Below are positions 1-9,039 of a stretch of DNA of 64,000 bases, one piece after another. The stretch is from Chitinivibrionales bacterium. Lineage in GTDB: Bacteria > Fibrobacterota > Chitinivibrionia > Chitinivibrionales > WJKA01. The notes under the pieces were generated by a model. The model was not told where the DNA came from and did no database searches. It worked only from the letters and a program-made list of their open reading frames with translations. Within the stretch, counting starts at the first letter, position 1, and every line of letters starts with the position of its first letter. The stretch spans positions 1 to 64,000 of the forward strand of contig WJLZ01000004.1 of NCBI GenBank assembly GCA_014728215.1, written 5' to 3'. A program made the translations under genes and the position numbers.

Positions 1-342
1 CACGGAACATAGGGAAAGGCACGAAAGGGAAGAGAGAAAAAGAGAATGGATGAGGAAAATGAGTGGGTTTCGAATTTAGAGTTTATATATATATCGACTT
101 CCTAATAAAGAATCTTCAATTCAGAATATTTGTTGTACACCACAATTGTAGTTTAAAATATGTTCTGTGCCGTGTGTCAAATCGAAGGAAAACCGAAGAC
201 ACATGGTATGGTTAGTGGTATAACAGGGAAAACAAAGGCATTTTTGTGGGGTAGCAGGGGAAATAATGCGGAAAGTCGAATATTCAGTGAAAGCTGAAGG
301 TGAACAGGGGGGAACAAAAAGATTTTGCATAAGATCGATTTG
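1..342. other. Gene-free upstream region
   Basis: AT-rich intergenic sequence upstream of the beta-helix gene. A short minus-strand frame at 121-396 lacks a credible ribosome-binding site and resembles no protein I know, so I do not call it. One heptad-like TTTCGAA occurs near position 68. Apart from the promoter that starts at 343, I see nothing else. Confidence 0.5.
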
Positions 343-371
343 TTGAACATTTACAAGCATTATGCTATATT
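343..371 (+). promoter_or_regulatory. Sigma-70-type promoter for the beta-helix gene
   Basis: TTGAAC (343-348) and TATATT (366-371) are separated by exactly 17 bp. They lie about 40 bp before the ATG at 411, which has a strong ribosome-binding site (GGGGGAGG). Spacing and hexamers fit the housekeeping sigma consensus. No operator is evident. Confidence 0.6.
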
Positions 372-410
372 TTTTTTCGTACCATTCATTTTTCACAAAG
401 GGGGAGGATA

Positions 411-1838
411 ATGTTTTTTATCCTGGTTTTGTTTCTCTGTTCGGTTTGTAGTGGCGCGACCGTGATTGTCGGCGAAAAGAGTGCGGATTTCTCGACCATT
501 CAGTATGCGGTGAATCAGATGGGAGCGGGAGATACGGTGTTTGTGAAGGAAGGGTACTATGATGAACGGGTCCAGTGTACAAAGAATTCATCAACGGATC
601 CCATGGTGATTATTGGTGAAGATTCTTCGGGTACGATTATTACCGGCGGGTTTTCTGTTGAAGGGTCCGGATATTACATAAAGAATTTTACCATTACCAA
701 AGGCAATGTGGAATTTGAAGCGGGCGCCGACCGCAATAGAGTGGAAAGCTGTTTTTTAGACCGGGTTGACGGCACTGCGCTCTATTTCAGGAGCGGCAGT
801 TCCCATAATACGTTCGGAAAGGGCAAAATTTACAAACCGGGTAATAAGGGATGTGAGCTGTTTGGGTCCTACAATACCCTCGAATACAGCACGATCCAGG
901 GGCCTACCGGTCAGGACGGACGTTCGGATTCGGACGCTATCCGGAGCAACGGCGGTGATCATAATGTTATCCGGGGAAACCATATCTTTCATATCTATCA
1001 GGTGGGCAACAGTCACGCCGACATTCTTCAATTCTGGATGGGATTTACTCATCTGACTATCGAAGACAACATTCTGGGGTCCTGGGATCCCGAGGGGCGG
1101 TACGATCCGGGAAATGCCCATATCATGATGGCCTGTATTGAAGGCGAGCCGGAAGTCGATACGCTGATTATCAGAAGAAATATCATTTTAGGTGGAAGCG
1201 TACGGTCGTTCAATGTCAACAACGGCCAGGCGGACCGGGATACCCGGTTACGCAACGTGTTTATCTATAACAATCTCTTCTATACACGAGGGTATGCCGA
1301 ACTCGAGTATATGGTCAACCTTGAAGTCAAGAACAATATCTTTTACTGCACGAATGATATCAACGAACGGCCGGGTTACCGGTTGAGGGGGAATGTTGAC
1401 GAAGATGTCAATTACAACTGTATCTATCCGGCGGGGCATGATGAACCCGACGGTATCCGCCGGGACCCGTTGTTTGTCGACGACAATCTGTATCGGGGAG
1501 ATTTTCATCTGACTGCCGAAAGTCCCTGTATCGACGCCGGGACCCGGGTCGGTCTGGAGGAAGATATGGAAGGCGCCGGTATCGTCAATAAGCCGGATAT
1601 CGGTCCCTATGAGTTTGTCAGCGAAGCGACCAGTGCCGATACCGATATGAGCAGCCTTCTGACAATTAAAAAGGTGACTCGTGGCCGCTCCTTTGTTGCC
1701 GGTATGGAACCACGGAACCTTATTGTGGATGCGAAAACGTACGATGTTCTGGGGCGAATGATGTATACAAAACTTCTCAATGATAAAAATATGGCCCCGC
1801 TGATAATGTATCGCATGATGACTGATATAAAAAAGTGA
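411..1838 (+). CDS. Secreted right-handed parallel beta-helix protein
   Basis: A 475-residue protein with a short signal peptide (hydrophobic residues 2-12, cleavage near SGA) and a right-handed beta-helix of pectate-lyase/DUF1565 type over about residues 20-400. The helix shows repeated N-x-I/F turns such as VIRGNHIFHI and LIIRRNIIL. Near residues 365-400 is the PCIDAG...DIGPYEF signature common at the end of such helices. The last 50 residues contain TYDVLGR and a hydrophobic finish, resembling a worn type-IX or FlgD-like C-terminal sorting domain; this is inference. It is transcribed opposite to the polysaccharide genes from its own promoter. Such folds are usually polysaccharide lyases, epimerases or surface adhesins. 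I cannot assign a substrate or catalytic residues. Confidence 0.75.
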   Translation: MFFILVLFLCSVCSGATVIVGEKSADFSTIQYAVNQMGAGDTVFVKEGYYDERVQCTKNSSTDPMVIIGEDSSGTIITGGFSVEGSGYYIKNFTITKGNVEFEAGADRNRVESCFLDRVDGTALYFRSGSSHNTFGKGKIYKPGNKGCELFGSYNTLEYSTIQGPTGQDGRSDSDAIRSNGGDHNVIRGNHIFHIYQVGNSHADILQFWMGFTHLTIEDNILGSWDPEGRYDPGNAHIMMACIEGEPEVDTLIIRRNIILGGSVRSFNVNNGQADRDTRLRNVFIYNNLFYTRGYAELEYMVNLEVKNNIFYCTNDINERPGYRLRGNVDEDVNYNCIYPAGHDEPDGIRRDPLFVDDNLYRGDFHLTAESPCIDAGTRVGLEEDMEGAGIVNKPDIGPYEFVSEATSADTDMSSLLTIKKVTRGRSFVAGMEPRNLIVDAKTYDVLGRMMYTKLLNDKNMAPLIMYRMMTDIKK

Positions 1839-1863
1839 CCGTTCACGTCCTCCATTAGCATAG

Positions 1864-1941
1864 CCGCAGTGGTCCCGGGATTTTGAGTAGCTGAGAACGA
1901 CCCACTTTGTTCAAACCCGTCGGCCGCTGCGGTTTTTATTT
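1864..1941 (+). terminator. Terminator-like hairpin with a long loop
   Basis: CCGCAGTGG (1864-1872) pairs with CCGCTGCGG (1924-1932), including one G-T pair. A T-rich run (1933-1941) follows directly. It lies just after the beta-helix gene stop and overlaps the end of the converging minus-strand gene. The loop is about 50 nt, longer than usual, so confidence is limited. Confidence 0.4.
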
Positions 1942-2619
1942 GTGTAGAACATTCCCTTCCCACCCGGCAATTTTCGCTGGCGTCACCCAGAGCGCTTTGG
2001 CTTTACGGATACACAGAGCTTCGTTGCAGTGGCCTTCACGGTATGAAATCCCGATGTCTTCATCGTAGTCGGGGTGGCGGAGATAGAGGTGGTTGCCCGA
2101 CCACATCATGATATTCCGCCGCGTATTGATCAGGCTCCAGTTTTCATCACTGCAATAATTCGCGCTGCAGATATCCCAGCACCAGCACCAGAGAGAAACG
2201 GTAAAGGGATTACCTTCCCGGGCAGCCAGGTCGAGGGTGGTTTCGGTCAGCTGTCTTCCATACTCGGTGGCCCAGTAGCGGACTTCGCCGATTTTGGTGT
2301 TCCCGCTCCAAGAATTTGTATTGCGGGCATAGGTGCGAATGACGGTGAGTGCATTGGGGATGATAAGCATTGACGGGTCTGTGCCGATCTGAACGGCAAA
2401 AACCGGATCGGCCGCCGCAAGCAGTTGTAGTCCCCGGGGGACCTGGCGGCCATGGTTTTCACCGATATATTGAATGATCATGTTTTTCACACTGTCGATA
2501 TACCGGCCGGGAATATAATCGAATTCATCAACCGCCCGGTGGTCGATAATCATTTGCTGAGCATACGTTCCGGTACACAAAATAACCGAAATCATACAAA
2601 TGATACTCCACTGTTTCAT
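1936..2619 (-). CDS. Secreted protein of unknown function, SGNH-like N-terminal pattern
   Basis: A 227-residue secreted protein. I start it at the ATG at 2619, which has GGAGTG at good spacing and opens a clear signal peptide (MKQWSIICMISVILCTGTYA). A longer frame exists upstream but has no ribosome-binding site. The mature N-terminus reads IDHRAVDEFDYIP, then ENHGRQVPRGLQLL. This resembles a family of secreted proteins that carry a VIDH...IP...SHGSQ pattern and are often listed as SGNH-hydrolase-like. The C-terminal part is rich in Trp and Cys (SLWCWCWDICSANYC), suggesting disulfides outside the cytoplasm. It is followed on the same strand by another secreted protein gene. The function is unknown. 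Confidence 0.55.
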   Translation of the reverse strand: MKQWSIICMISVILCTGTYAQQMIIDHRAVDEFDYIPGRYIDSVKNMIIQYIGENHGRQVPRGLQLLAAADPVFAVQIGTDPSMLIIPNALTVIRTYARNTNSWSGNTKIGEVRYWATEYGRQLTETTLDLAAREGNPFTVSLWCWCWDICSANYCSDENWSLINTRRNIMMWSGNHLYLRHPDYDEDIGISYREGHCNEALCIRKAKALWVTPAKIAGWEGNVLHK

Positions 2620-2725
2620 GACTTCACTCCTTTCGATCTTTTGTAACGCTTTCGAAGCCCTTTTCATCAGGGGTAACCGAATAATGCGATGATATTACTG
2701 CCGCGAGGGGGCGACAATAGGGACC

Positions 2726-4198
2726 CTATTCCGGTGTGCAGCAATCCCGGGGGCAGGTGATACAGTTTTCAACCGGTTTATCACAGGTGCCGTCTTTGCA
2801 CCGGATAGTAAGCGATGCCCGGTAGGTATGCCAGCAGGCGTCGATAAATCGGGATTCAGAGGAATTCAACATCACACCACCGGAAAAATCTCTGATATCG
2901 GTCGAGTCGGCTGTATTGCACCGGATATGTGCCAGTTGCTGTTGTTCGGTTTGGGTATAGTTTTCGATCATCCAACGGTCCACATAGTCGAACCACGATT
3001 TGCTCCAATAGGCGGTTGCATTCAGGAGCCGCATCGACAGGGCCTGGCCGACCCAGGTATGGGAGGTACAGCAGCGGCGGTACCGTTCCGATTGGCATCC
3101 GCCAAGATAGGTCCCCGGTCTGATATGGGCCCATTGTTCCGGTGGTACATGCTCATAATCGCGGCACCAGACGCCGTCCCGTAAGCGCAGGGCTCCCCAC
3201 AGGACCCGGGGGCCGTGCCAGGCGGGGACATTTTTTTTGGCAAACCCGAAAGCATCGGTTGCCGGAAGCGCGGGATCGTGGGCATAGTAGGTCTGCTGAT
3301 CTTCACCGGCGCAGAATGTAAGGGATGCTATTTTTTTATCCTGAAAAATCACCCCCAAAAAGACAATAAACCATTTCCGCCCGTTTCCCTGTCCGCTGCC
3401 GCCCGGCCAGAGGCAAGTGTCCATCGTGGCAACCGAATAGTAATCGATACCGATTTGTACGAGCGGTATTAATAACTTATCGCGCAGGTACGGCGGTTCC
3501 ATCAGTACCGCCAGTCCGGCATAGGATGCCAGTTGACTGGTTTCTCTGCTGTAGTTGGGAAGATTTTCCACCGGCCTGATCGCCCGGTACGCACCGCCGT
3601 CGCTTGGAAGATGGTCGAGCCAGACACGGGTAAATTTCCTGCTGAACTCGTTGATATCCGGCGCATGACGGGCTTTGATAAATCTACCCCGTTTGGTTTT
3701 GATATTATCCGGAGGATAGGAAAGGCGGGGCAGGCTGGCGAGATTGATATCTTTGAATGAAAAAAAACGCTTTATTTCACCGCCATATCCCGGACGGAAT
3801 GTTTCGGGCGGCGGCGCTTTTTGCACAATGGTCAATACCGCCGCCGTGGTAAGCCAGGGCCATTTATTTCTGCTTATGGTCGACACAACACTCGCATCAG
3901 GAGAAACAGTCGCCGGAAGTTTAAGTGCCCGTGATGAATCGTAGGAGGGGGCCCGGCGGTCATAAGACTGTTTCCGGGGAACCGGATTGACAACCGAACC
4001 ATTGGTCCCGCCAATCGACTCCGGGGTTATCCGCACAATCGTAACCGGCCCCACCACCCAGTAATCACCGTTAATAAAGGTCCCGGTCTCGTATTCCCGG
4101 TCAAAATACCAGGTAATACCATACTGACTGACCCTGGATACCTTCTGCGCATACAAAACACCGGCAAAAAGTACCACCAGCATGAAGGTCCGTACCAT
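2726..4198 (-). CDS. Secreted cysteine-containing protein of unknown function
   Basis: A 490-residue protein. The start at 4198 has GGGAGT at good spacing and a signal peptide (MVRTFMLVVLFAGVLYA). The frame is open ten codons further upstream without support. After the signal comes a segment with YGITWYFDREYETGTFINGDYWVVG. Variants of this segment open several secreted proteins of unknown role in environmental bacteria; this is recollection, not a search. The C-terminal 25 residues hold six cysteines in the order DGTCDKPVENCITCPRDCC. This matches the small GxCxxxExCxxCPxDC disulfide module found at the ends of secreted proteins. It lies between another secreted gene (1936-2619) and the acetyltransferase gene of the polysaccharide locus. 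No catalytic motif is recognised. Confidence 0.55.
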   Translation of the reverse strand: MVRTFMLVVLFAGVLYAQKVSRVSQYGITWYFDREYETGTFINGDYWVVGPVTIVRITPESIGGTNGSVVNPVPRKQSYDRRAPSYDSSRALKLPATVSPDASVVSTISRNKWPWLTTAAVLTIVQKAPPPETFRPGYGGEIKRFFSFKDINLASLPRLSYPPDNIKTKRGRFIKARHAPDINEFSRKFTRVWLDHLPSDGGAYRAIRPVENLPNYSRETSQLASYAGLAVLMEPPYLRDKLLIPLVQIGIDYYSVATMDTCLWPGGSGQGNGRKWFIVFLGVIFQDKKIASLTFCAGEDQQTYYAHDPALPATDAFGFAKKNVPAWHGPRVLWGALRLRDGVWCRDYEHVPPEQWAHIRPGTYLGGCQSERYRRCCTSHTWVGQALSMRLLNATAYWSKSWFDYVDRWMIENYTQTEQQQLAHIRCNTADSTDIRDFSGGVMLNSSESRFIDACWHTYRASLTIRCKDGTCDKPVENCITCPRDCCTPE

Positions 4199-4349
4199 AA
4201 CGACTCCCTTCGTATCCGTGTTATCCACGTTCTATTGTGGACAAGATTGATCGCAAATCTGACATGACAATAAAAGCAAGAGCAAAACCCTCCTCAGGTC
4301 CCTGGAACAGGCATATCTGTAAAGGACCTGCTGCAGATACATGCCGCCG

Positions 4350-5078
4350 CTAACGAGACCGGGAACCGGTGAGACCGGCTGGTCTTTCATGTTCGACAGC
4401 CATGCCGGTGCTTACGAGCCTGATCTCAGGATGCTTGCCGGCGGATTCTGACTCGTTCGCACCCACCACCTCCGCCCTCTGATACTCCTCAACATGCCCC
4501 GCCAGTTGTTCGATCGGATGTTCCCACCATTTCGATGCCAGCAGGGACTCAATTTTCTCGGGCGTAAAACGGTATCTGACCACCCGTGCGGGATTGCCGA
4601 CCACGATTGCATAGGGAGGGATATCTTTACTGACAATAGCGCCTGCGGCAATAACGGCGCCATTACCGATTTTTCTTACATTCGCCATGATGATGGCACT
4701 ATGACCGATCCAAACATCATTCTGGATTTCCAAGGGGATATACTCGACGTTGTCTTCGGTGCAAAATCCCAGCCGGGGGTTGAAGAAAAAGGGGTGGGTT
4801 GAGGCGAAGGTGAGTGGATGGTCACGGTTAAGGGCCCTGATCCCTCGGGCGAGGGAGCAGTACCGTCCGATTTTTGTATGGGGATGGAAACATCCCCGGT
4901 GAAAGCAGCTGCCCAGGGAATAGAGACCGACATCGACTTTGTGGTAATGGTAAAAAATCTTTCGCAGTGTTCCGGAAAAAGCATCACCGCCTTCAAGCTT
5001 CTTTACCAGCGTGATGATTAAATCCCGGGTGCGATTATTGCATGGTTTGTACAGGGTAAATAAAACATTCGTGACCAT
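4350..5078 (-). CDS. CatB-type hexapeptide-repeat O-acetyltransferase
   Basis: A 242-residue left-handed beta-helix acetyltransferase of the xenobiotic acetyltransferase (CatB/Vat) type. It probably transfers acetyl from acetyl-CoA to a sugar hydroxyl. Isoleucine-patch turns run from KIGRYCSLA near residue 80 to IGNGAVIAAGAIVSKDIPPYAIVVGNPARVV near residues 140-170. The ALNRDHP segment holds the histidine expected to be catalytic. A region of about 50 residues follows the helix. It is the last gene of the 4.3-13.3 kb polysaccharide transcript, 43 bp after the FrhB-like gene. The substrate is presumably a sugar in the repeat unit. Confidence 0.8.
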   Translation of the reverse strand: MVTNVLFTLYKPCNNRTRDLIITLVKKLEGGDAFSGTLRKIFYHYHKVDVGLYSLGSCFHRGCFHPHTKIGRYCSLARGIRALNRDHPLTFASTHPFFFNPRLGFCTEDNVEYIPLEIQNDVWIGHSAIIMANVRKIGNGAVIAAGAIVSKDIPPYAIVVGNPARVVRYRFTPEKIESLLASKWWEHPIEQLAGHVEEYQRAEVVGANESESAGKHPEIRLVSTGMAVEHERPAGLTGSRSR

Positions 5079-5100
5079 ATCGCATACCTTTTTTAAGGTT

Positions 5101-5123
5101 TACTCCACCGCACTATTTTTTCT
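5101..5123 (-). repeat. 23-bp intergenic repeat, copy 1
   Basis: This sequence matches 17858-17880 at 21 of 23 positions (core TACTCCACCGC, then ATTTTTTCT on the plus strand). Both copies sit at the 3' end of a minus-strand gene; here the copy overlaps the TAG stop at 5122-5124. On the minus strand it reads as a stop followed by an A-rich run, then GGTGGAGTA. Its function is unknown. Confidence 0.55.
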
Positions 5124-6363
5124 AGGCCAGCAGTTCGGGTTCATTATAGTAATTTTTGTTTTTGAATTCTTTCATAATCGATGATAATCCCCGGCCCCGG
5201 TTTTTTACGATTCCGAGGGGATTGACAATTTTTTTCATGAAAAGCATCTGGTACAGGGGCATCCATGATTCCCTGCATTGCTGCGAGTAGCGGACCAGTG
5301 TTTTCTGATGGTCGGAAATATCGGCAGGAGTTATGGGGTCGGCAACGAAATAGTTGTCTTTAATTGCCCGATGAACAATGCTTTGTCCCTTCACGGTCCT
5401 GAGGGCGATAGCGCTCTTGCCGATCCGTTCCGATGCCAGTTCCTTGTGGCACCAGGGGTCCGACACCGCGATATCGGCAAACCAGGCCCAGTGGTCCCGG
5501 CAGTTTCTGCACCGGAGATAATGGTCCTGCGGAACAAGGTGGCGCAGTTCATCACCAATTACCGTGTTGTTGATATATTCCAGCAGCGGTCTCCGCAGCA
5601 GGACATTGTTGTCTTTGTCCAGGACGGTAAAACTTCCCGGCCAACCGTTGCCCCGGTAGCTGATTTTGCCGATCTTTTCGATATCGACATCATACTTTGC
5701 CAGATAGGAGCGGGTACTGGTCCGGGATGCTGTTCCCAGGCAGATGAAGCCGATTTTAAGGATGATATTTTCCCGCAGTTCAGGATAGTATTTCTGCAGA
5801 TTAACCAGCCCTTCGATCTGGCAGGGGGTGCCGACAAAAACATATCTGCCCTTTTTTCCGATAACGTCTTTCAGCGCAACGCAGTTTGAGACAGGAGCAT
5901 ACCGAGAGCCCCGGGCATCGAGCAACTCCTCCCGGGTAAGGGCCAGAAACGATTCGTTGTGGAGGGGATCCGCTTGAGAGGTGCGGGCGACAATCGCGCC
6001 GTCACATTCCTTCTGGTCCATGAGATACAGAATGATCCCGGTGACAAATCCCCCCGATGCGGCATCGAAGCGTATGGTATCGTTGGTGGAATGAATAAGA
6101 AGGCATTCCGAATTCTGCTCAAGTGAATCGCCGTCAAAGTGCGGGGTTATACCTTTGAGCAAAAAGGCGCCGGGACAAACCCGCAGACATCTGCCGCAAT
6201 GGGTGCATGACTCAGGATTGAGCCGGGCATAGTTATAGCGTTTCCCCTGAATCAGGGTTATACAGTTTTTCGGGCAGACAACGCTGCACGCTCCGCACCC
6301 GTTACAGAGTTTACGGTCGATAATGTGCGCGACAGTGGCTGAATGAGTGTTTTTTTTAATCAT
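5122..6363 (-). CDS. FrhB/F420-dehydrogenase beta-subunit-like iron-sulfur protein
   Basis: A 413-residue cytoplasmic protein. Two [4Fe-4S] ferredoxin clusters lie at the N-terminus: Cys20, 23, 26, 30 and Cys53, 56, 59, 63. The coenzyme F420 hydrogenase/dehydrogenase beta-subunit N- and C-terminal domains follow, with CDGAIVAR, FVGTPCQIEGL and ISYRGNGWPG. Paralogues of this family are repeatedly found beside polysaccharide pyruvyl transferases in capsule loci, and here the pyruvyl-transferase gene is two genes upstream. The family's reductase chemistry in polysaccharide synthesis is not settled. A role in reducing or modifying a sugar or pyruvyl group is inference. The stop overlaps repeat copy 1. 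Confidence 0.8.
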   Translation of the reverse strand: MIKKNTHSATVAHIIDRKLCNGCGACSVVCPKNCITLIQGKRYNYARLNPESCTHCGRCLRVCPGAFLLKGITPHFDGDSLEQNSECLLIHSTNDTIRFDAASGGFVTGIILYLMDQKECDGAIVARTSQADPLHNESFLALTREELLDARGSRYAPVSNCVALKDVIGKKGRYVFVGTPCQIEGLVNLQKYYPELRENIILKIGFICLGTASRTSTRSYLAKYDVDIEKIGKISYRGNGWPGSFTVLDKDNNVLLRRPLLEYINNTVIGDELRHLVPQDHYLRCRNCRDHWAWFADIAVSDPWCHKELASERIGKSAIALRTVKGQSIVHRAIKDNYFVADPITPADISDHQKTLVRYSQQCRESWMPLYQMLFMKKIVNPLGIVKNRGRGLSSIMKEFKNKNYYNEPELLA

Positions 6364-6396
6364 GGTACTTCCCTGGTTAAGGTTTTTGGAGATACA

Positions 6397-7764
6397 CTAA
6401 ATTACCCGAAAAAAGTAGACACTGATATTTATTGAAAAGTAGAGAATGAGAAAGATCAGCGATACAAAGACGCCGGATGAATAGGAGAGGAGCTGAGAGC
6501 GTATTTGTATGTTGAGATTGGTTTTTACTTTGTACATTATGAATACCAGGCCGGTAAAGGCGGCCAGCAGTGATGAGACCGCCGCGCCGGTGATCCCGTA
6601 TTTGATAACCATCGGGAATATGACGATGAGCAGAATAAGGAGCCTGAAAATCGTGGCGATCCGGGTGGTTTGCGGTTTGCCGGTAGAAAAGAAGAGCACG
6701 TTTGATGTTGCCCCGAGTACCTGCATGAGAAGGGCGCCGCAGAAAATCCTGAACACGGTGGCGGCGGACACATAGGTGGGGCCATACACAAGCCGCAGAA
6801 TATGGGGCGCTCCGATGGCCATTCCCGTGATCAGGGGTACAAAGAAAATAGAGAGGCCTTTCAGTATTTTCAGGTATTCCCGGGCCAGGGCCTGGGTATC
6901 CCCCTGGATTGAGGAAAAACGGGGCATGAGAAGATGAGAGACAATTGTCTTATAGGCCCGCAAGGGAAAATAGACCAGTTTCTTGGCTAAGTTATAAATA
7001 CCAAGCTGAGCGATATCGACAAATTTTGCCAGAACGAACGTATCGGTCCTGAGAAAGAAAAATGCCAGGATTGGAAGGCCCAGGATCCCTTTGGAATAGT
7101 TGATAATTTCTTTGAAACTCTCTTTATCGATTTTCGGGGAGGGCAAGTAGGGGCAGGCCATATAGGAAATGATACACCGGACCGCATTTTCCGATGCAAA
7201 GCCGATTGCCAGCGCCCAGACACTGCGGAGATAGATACCCAGGACAATCGACAGCAGGACGCTTATGGCCCCGCCGGCATGGAAAACCAGCGCCCATTTC
7301 CGATAATTCATCTTCTTTAAGGCCGAATAGGCATAGGGGCTCATAGAACAGAGGAAAATGATATTCAGGAATGCAATCCGTGAAAGGGGGATCAATTGAC
7401 GGGAATTATAAAAATCGCTTATAACGGGAATGATAAAAAACGCCGCCACGTAGAGGATTATGCCCCGTATAAAATTGATACAGAAGGCGGTGTTCAGAAA
7501 AGCCCGTTCATTGCCCTTTTTATTGTGAATGATCGATTCCTTTATTCCCATCTGGGTTAAGGAGTCGAAGAGTATATCGACCGACATGACGATCGCCATG
7601 ATACCGAAAGCCGCCGGATCCAAAAGACGTGCCAGGATGATATTCCGGATAAAACGGAGACCGTCCTCGATTCCTGCACCAATGGTCAGATACATGCCGC
7701 CCTTGGCCATCTTTCCCCTGGCGCCTTTACTTTTGAAATAGGCGAATAACCGATTAAATTTCAT
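6397..7764 (-). CDS. Polysaccharide flippase (Wzx/PST family), copy A
   Basis: A 455-residue integral membrane protein of the MOP (MATE-like) exporter superfamily. It would flip undecaprenyl-linked repeat units across the inner membrane. About 12-14 hydrophobic segments are visible. The N-terminal signature (LTIGAGIEDGLRFIRNIILARLLDPAAFGIMAIVMS) is typical of the WzxC/RfbX group. It sits 27 bp downstream of the pyruvyl-transferase gene and 33 bp upstream of the FrhB-like gene, within one transcript. A second flippase gene lies at 16258-17790. Confidence 0.88.
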   Translation of the reverse strand: MKFNRLFAYFKSKGARGKMAKGGMYLTIGAGIEDGLRFIRNIILARLLDPAAFGIMAIVMSVDILFDSLTQMGIKESIIHNKKGNERAFLNTAFCINFIRGIILYVAAFFIIPVISDFYNSRQLIPLSRIAFLNIIFLCSMSPYAYSALKKMNYRKWALVFHAGGAISVLLSIVLGIYLRSVWALAIGFASENAVRCIISYMACPYLPSPKIDKESFKEIINYSKGILGLPILAFFFLRTDTFVLAKFVDIAQLGIYNLAKKLVYFPLRAYKTIVSHLLMPRFSSIQGDTQALAREYLKILKGLSIFFVPLITGMAIGAPHILRLVYGPTYVSAATVFRIFCGALLMQVLGATSNVLFFSTGKPQTTRIATIFRLLILLIVIFPMVIKYGITGAAVSSLLAAFTGLVFIMYKVKTNLNIQIRSQLLSYSSGVFVSLIFLILYFSINISVYFFRVI

Positions 7765-7791
7765 GCAATACTGTCCTGTCCAATGGCGTTG

Positions 7792-9039
7792 TCAGAGTGC
7801 AGAATACACATTTAAAACTTTTTCTTTTATCCGGGGCATCGTCGACGCCAAACGGGCCTGAAAATCGTCTTTGTGTGAATGTAATGATATGATCGATTCG
7901 ATTATTTGTTCACCGGTATTGCGTTTTAAATCGATAACCAGATCTTCCATGGATATGCTCCGGTAGACTCCCTTGAACTTGTCGCTGTAGGCCAGGCCCA
8001 CCGCGGGGATCTGTTGTGAAAGAGAACCGATACAGGCATGCATGCGGGAACCGATAAAAAAATCGCATTTACTGATGAAATATTTGATTTCATGCTGATC
8101 GTAATCCGGTGGTATCAGAACGGTATTCTCCCGCAGGGAAGAGGGAAGGCTGTTGTAGATATTTTCTGCAGCCTTGTAATCGTCTTCAACCGACTGGACC
8201 ACGCCCATGACATGGGAAATGATCAGCATTTTATGGTTGAGTGTCGATATACTCAGCTCGATTATGCGGTGTATAAGCGACCGGTAATCATCCTTGAGCC
8301 CGAACATGTTTTTTCCGGTATACCCGCCGATAAAAAGAAGTCCGCTTATATTCAAACCGATACAGGGACCATGTTCGGGAAGGGGCGGTATGGCAGGGGG
8401 TTTGTGCATTTCGAGAATAAAGGCCATGTCATTACAGAAAGTAAATTTATTTTCGACATGGTCTTCGGGAAATACGCTCCGCAGCCAGGTATAGCCGATC
8501 ATGTCTCTGACAAAGACCCTGGATGATCGTTTAAGGATGAATTTTCCCAGGTACCGGGCAAAAATGCCGGAAAAGGGGCCGATTGTCTGGGGCGCCAGAA
8601 TAAGCTTTTTGTTGTACAAAAGCGCCGGCAGTTGCGGAGCGGCAATATAGATCAATCGTTTGATACCGTAGATATCGCTGAAACTGTCGCCACCGGCAAG
8701 GGAAACAACAAAATCGGCTTCGTGAAGGGCGCTGGCGACAGCTCCTTTGGGGGGTCGTTTGGTATGAAACAGTAACCGGTCCAATATTGCCCGGGCGGTT
8801 ACGCGGATCAGGTTGTTGCGCAAAGCGAGGTTTTTTGACAGGCGAAGATGGATAAGGGGGACGGTCCGGGTCTTTCCCGACAGGGCGATTGAGTGGCACG
8901 CATCGCTGTCTTCATAATCCATGACCGTTATTTCGATGTCCGGCCGGGCATGGTCGAGACACTGGATACAACTGGTTGTCAGTGCCCGTATGCCCATGTT
9001 GCGGGCCTGAAGACTGCCGCCTGTTATAACCGCTTTCAC
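7792..9039 (-). CDS. Polysaccharide pyruvyl transferase family protein
   Basis: A 415-residue protein of the CsaB/WcaK family, which adds ketal pyruvate to sugars from phosphoenolpyruvate. The N-terminus MKAVITGGSLQARNMGIRAL is the family's opening glycine/asparagine loop, slightly divergent from the usual G-N-x-G-D. Also visible are VVSLAGGDSFSD near residue 130, ILAPQTIGPF near 165, SRVFVRD near 195, and a C-terminal FFIGSRMHACIGSLSQQIPAVGLAYSDKFKG that typifies the PS_pyruv_trans domain. The start is GTG, overlapping the stop of the preceding polymerase gene in a GTGA arrangement, so translation is probably coupled. Confidence 0.87.
   Translation of the reverse strand: MKAVITGGSLQARNMGIRALTTSCIQCLDHARPDIEITVMDYEDSDACHSIALSGKTRTVPLIHLRLSKNLALRNNLIRVTARAILDRLLFHTKRPPKGAVASALHEADFVVSLAGGDSFSDIYGIKRLIYIAAPQLPALLYNKKLILAPQTIGPFSGIFARYLGKFILKRSSRVFVRDMIGYTWLRSVFPEDHVENKFTFCNDMAFILEMHKPPAIPPLPEHGPCIGLNISGLLFIGGYTGKNMFGLKDDYRSLIHRIIELSISTLNHKMLIISHVMGVVQSVEDDYKAAENIYNSLPSSLRENTVLIPPDYDQHEIKYFISKCDFFIGSRMHACIGSLSQQIPAVGLAYSDKFKGVYRSISMEDLVIDLKRNTGEQIIESIISLHSHKDDFQARLASTMPRIKEKVLNVYSAL

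Noticed and set aside
121-396. 91-codon minus-strand frame upstream of the first gene
   Set aside because: No ribosome-binding site, odd composition and no recognisable domain. It overlaps the promoter of the beta-helix gene.
5278-5889. 203-codon plus-strand frame
   Set aside because: It is the shadow of the FrhB-like gene on the opposite strand, with no independent evidence.
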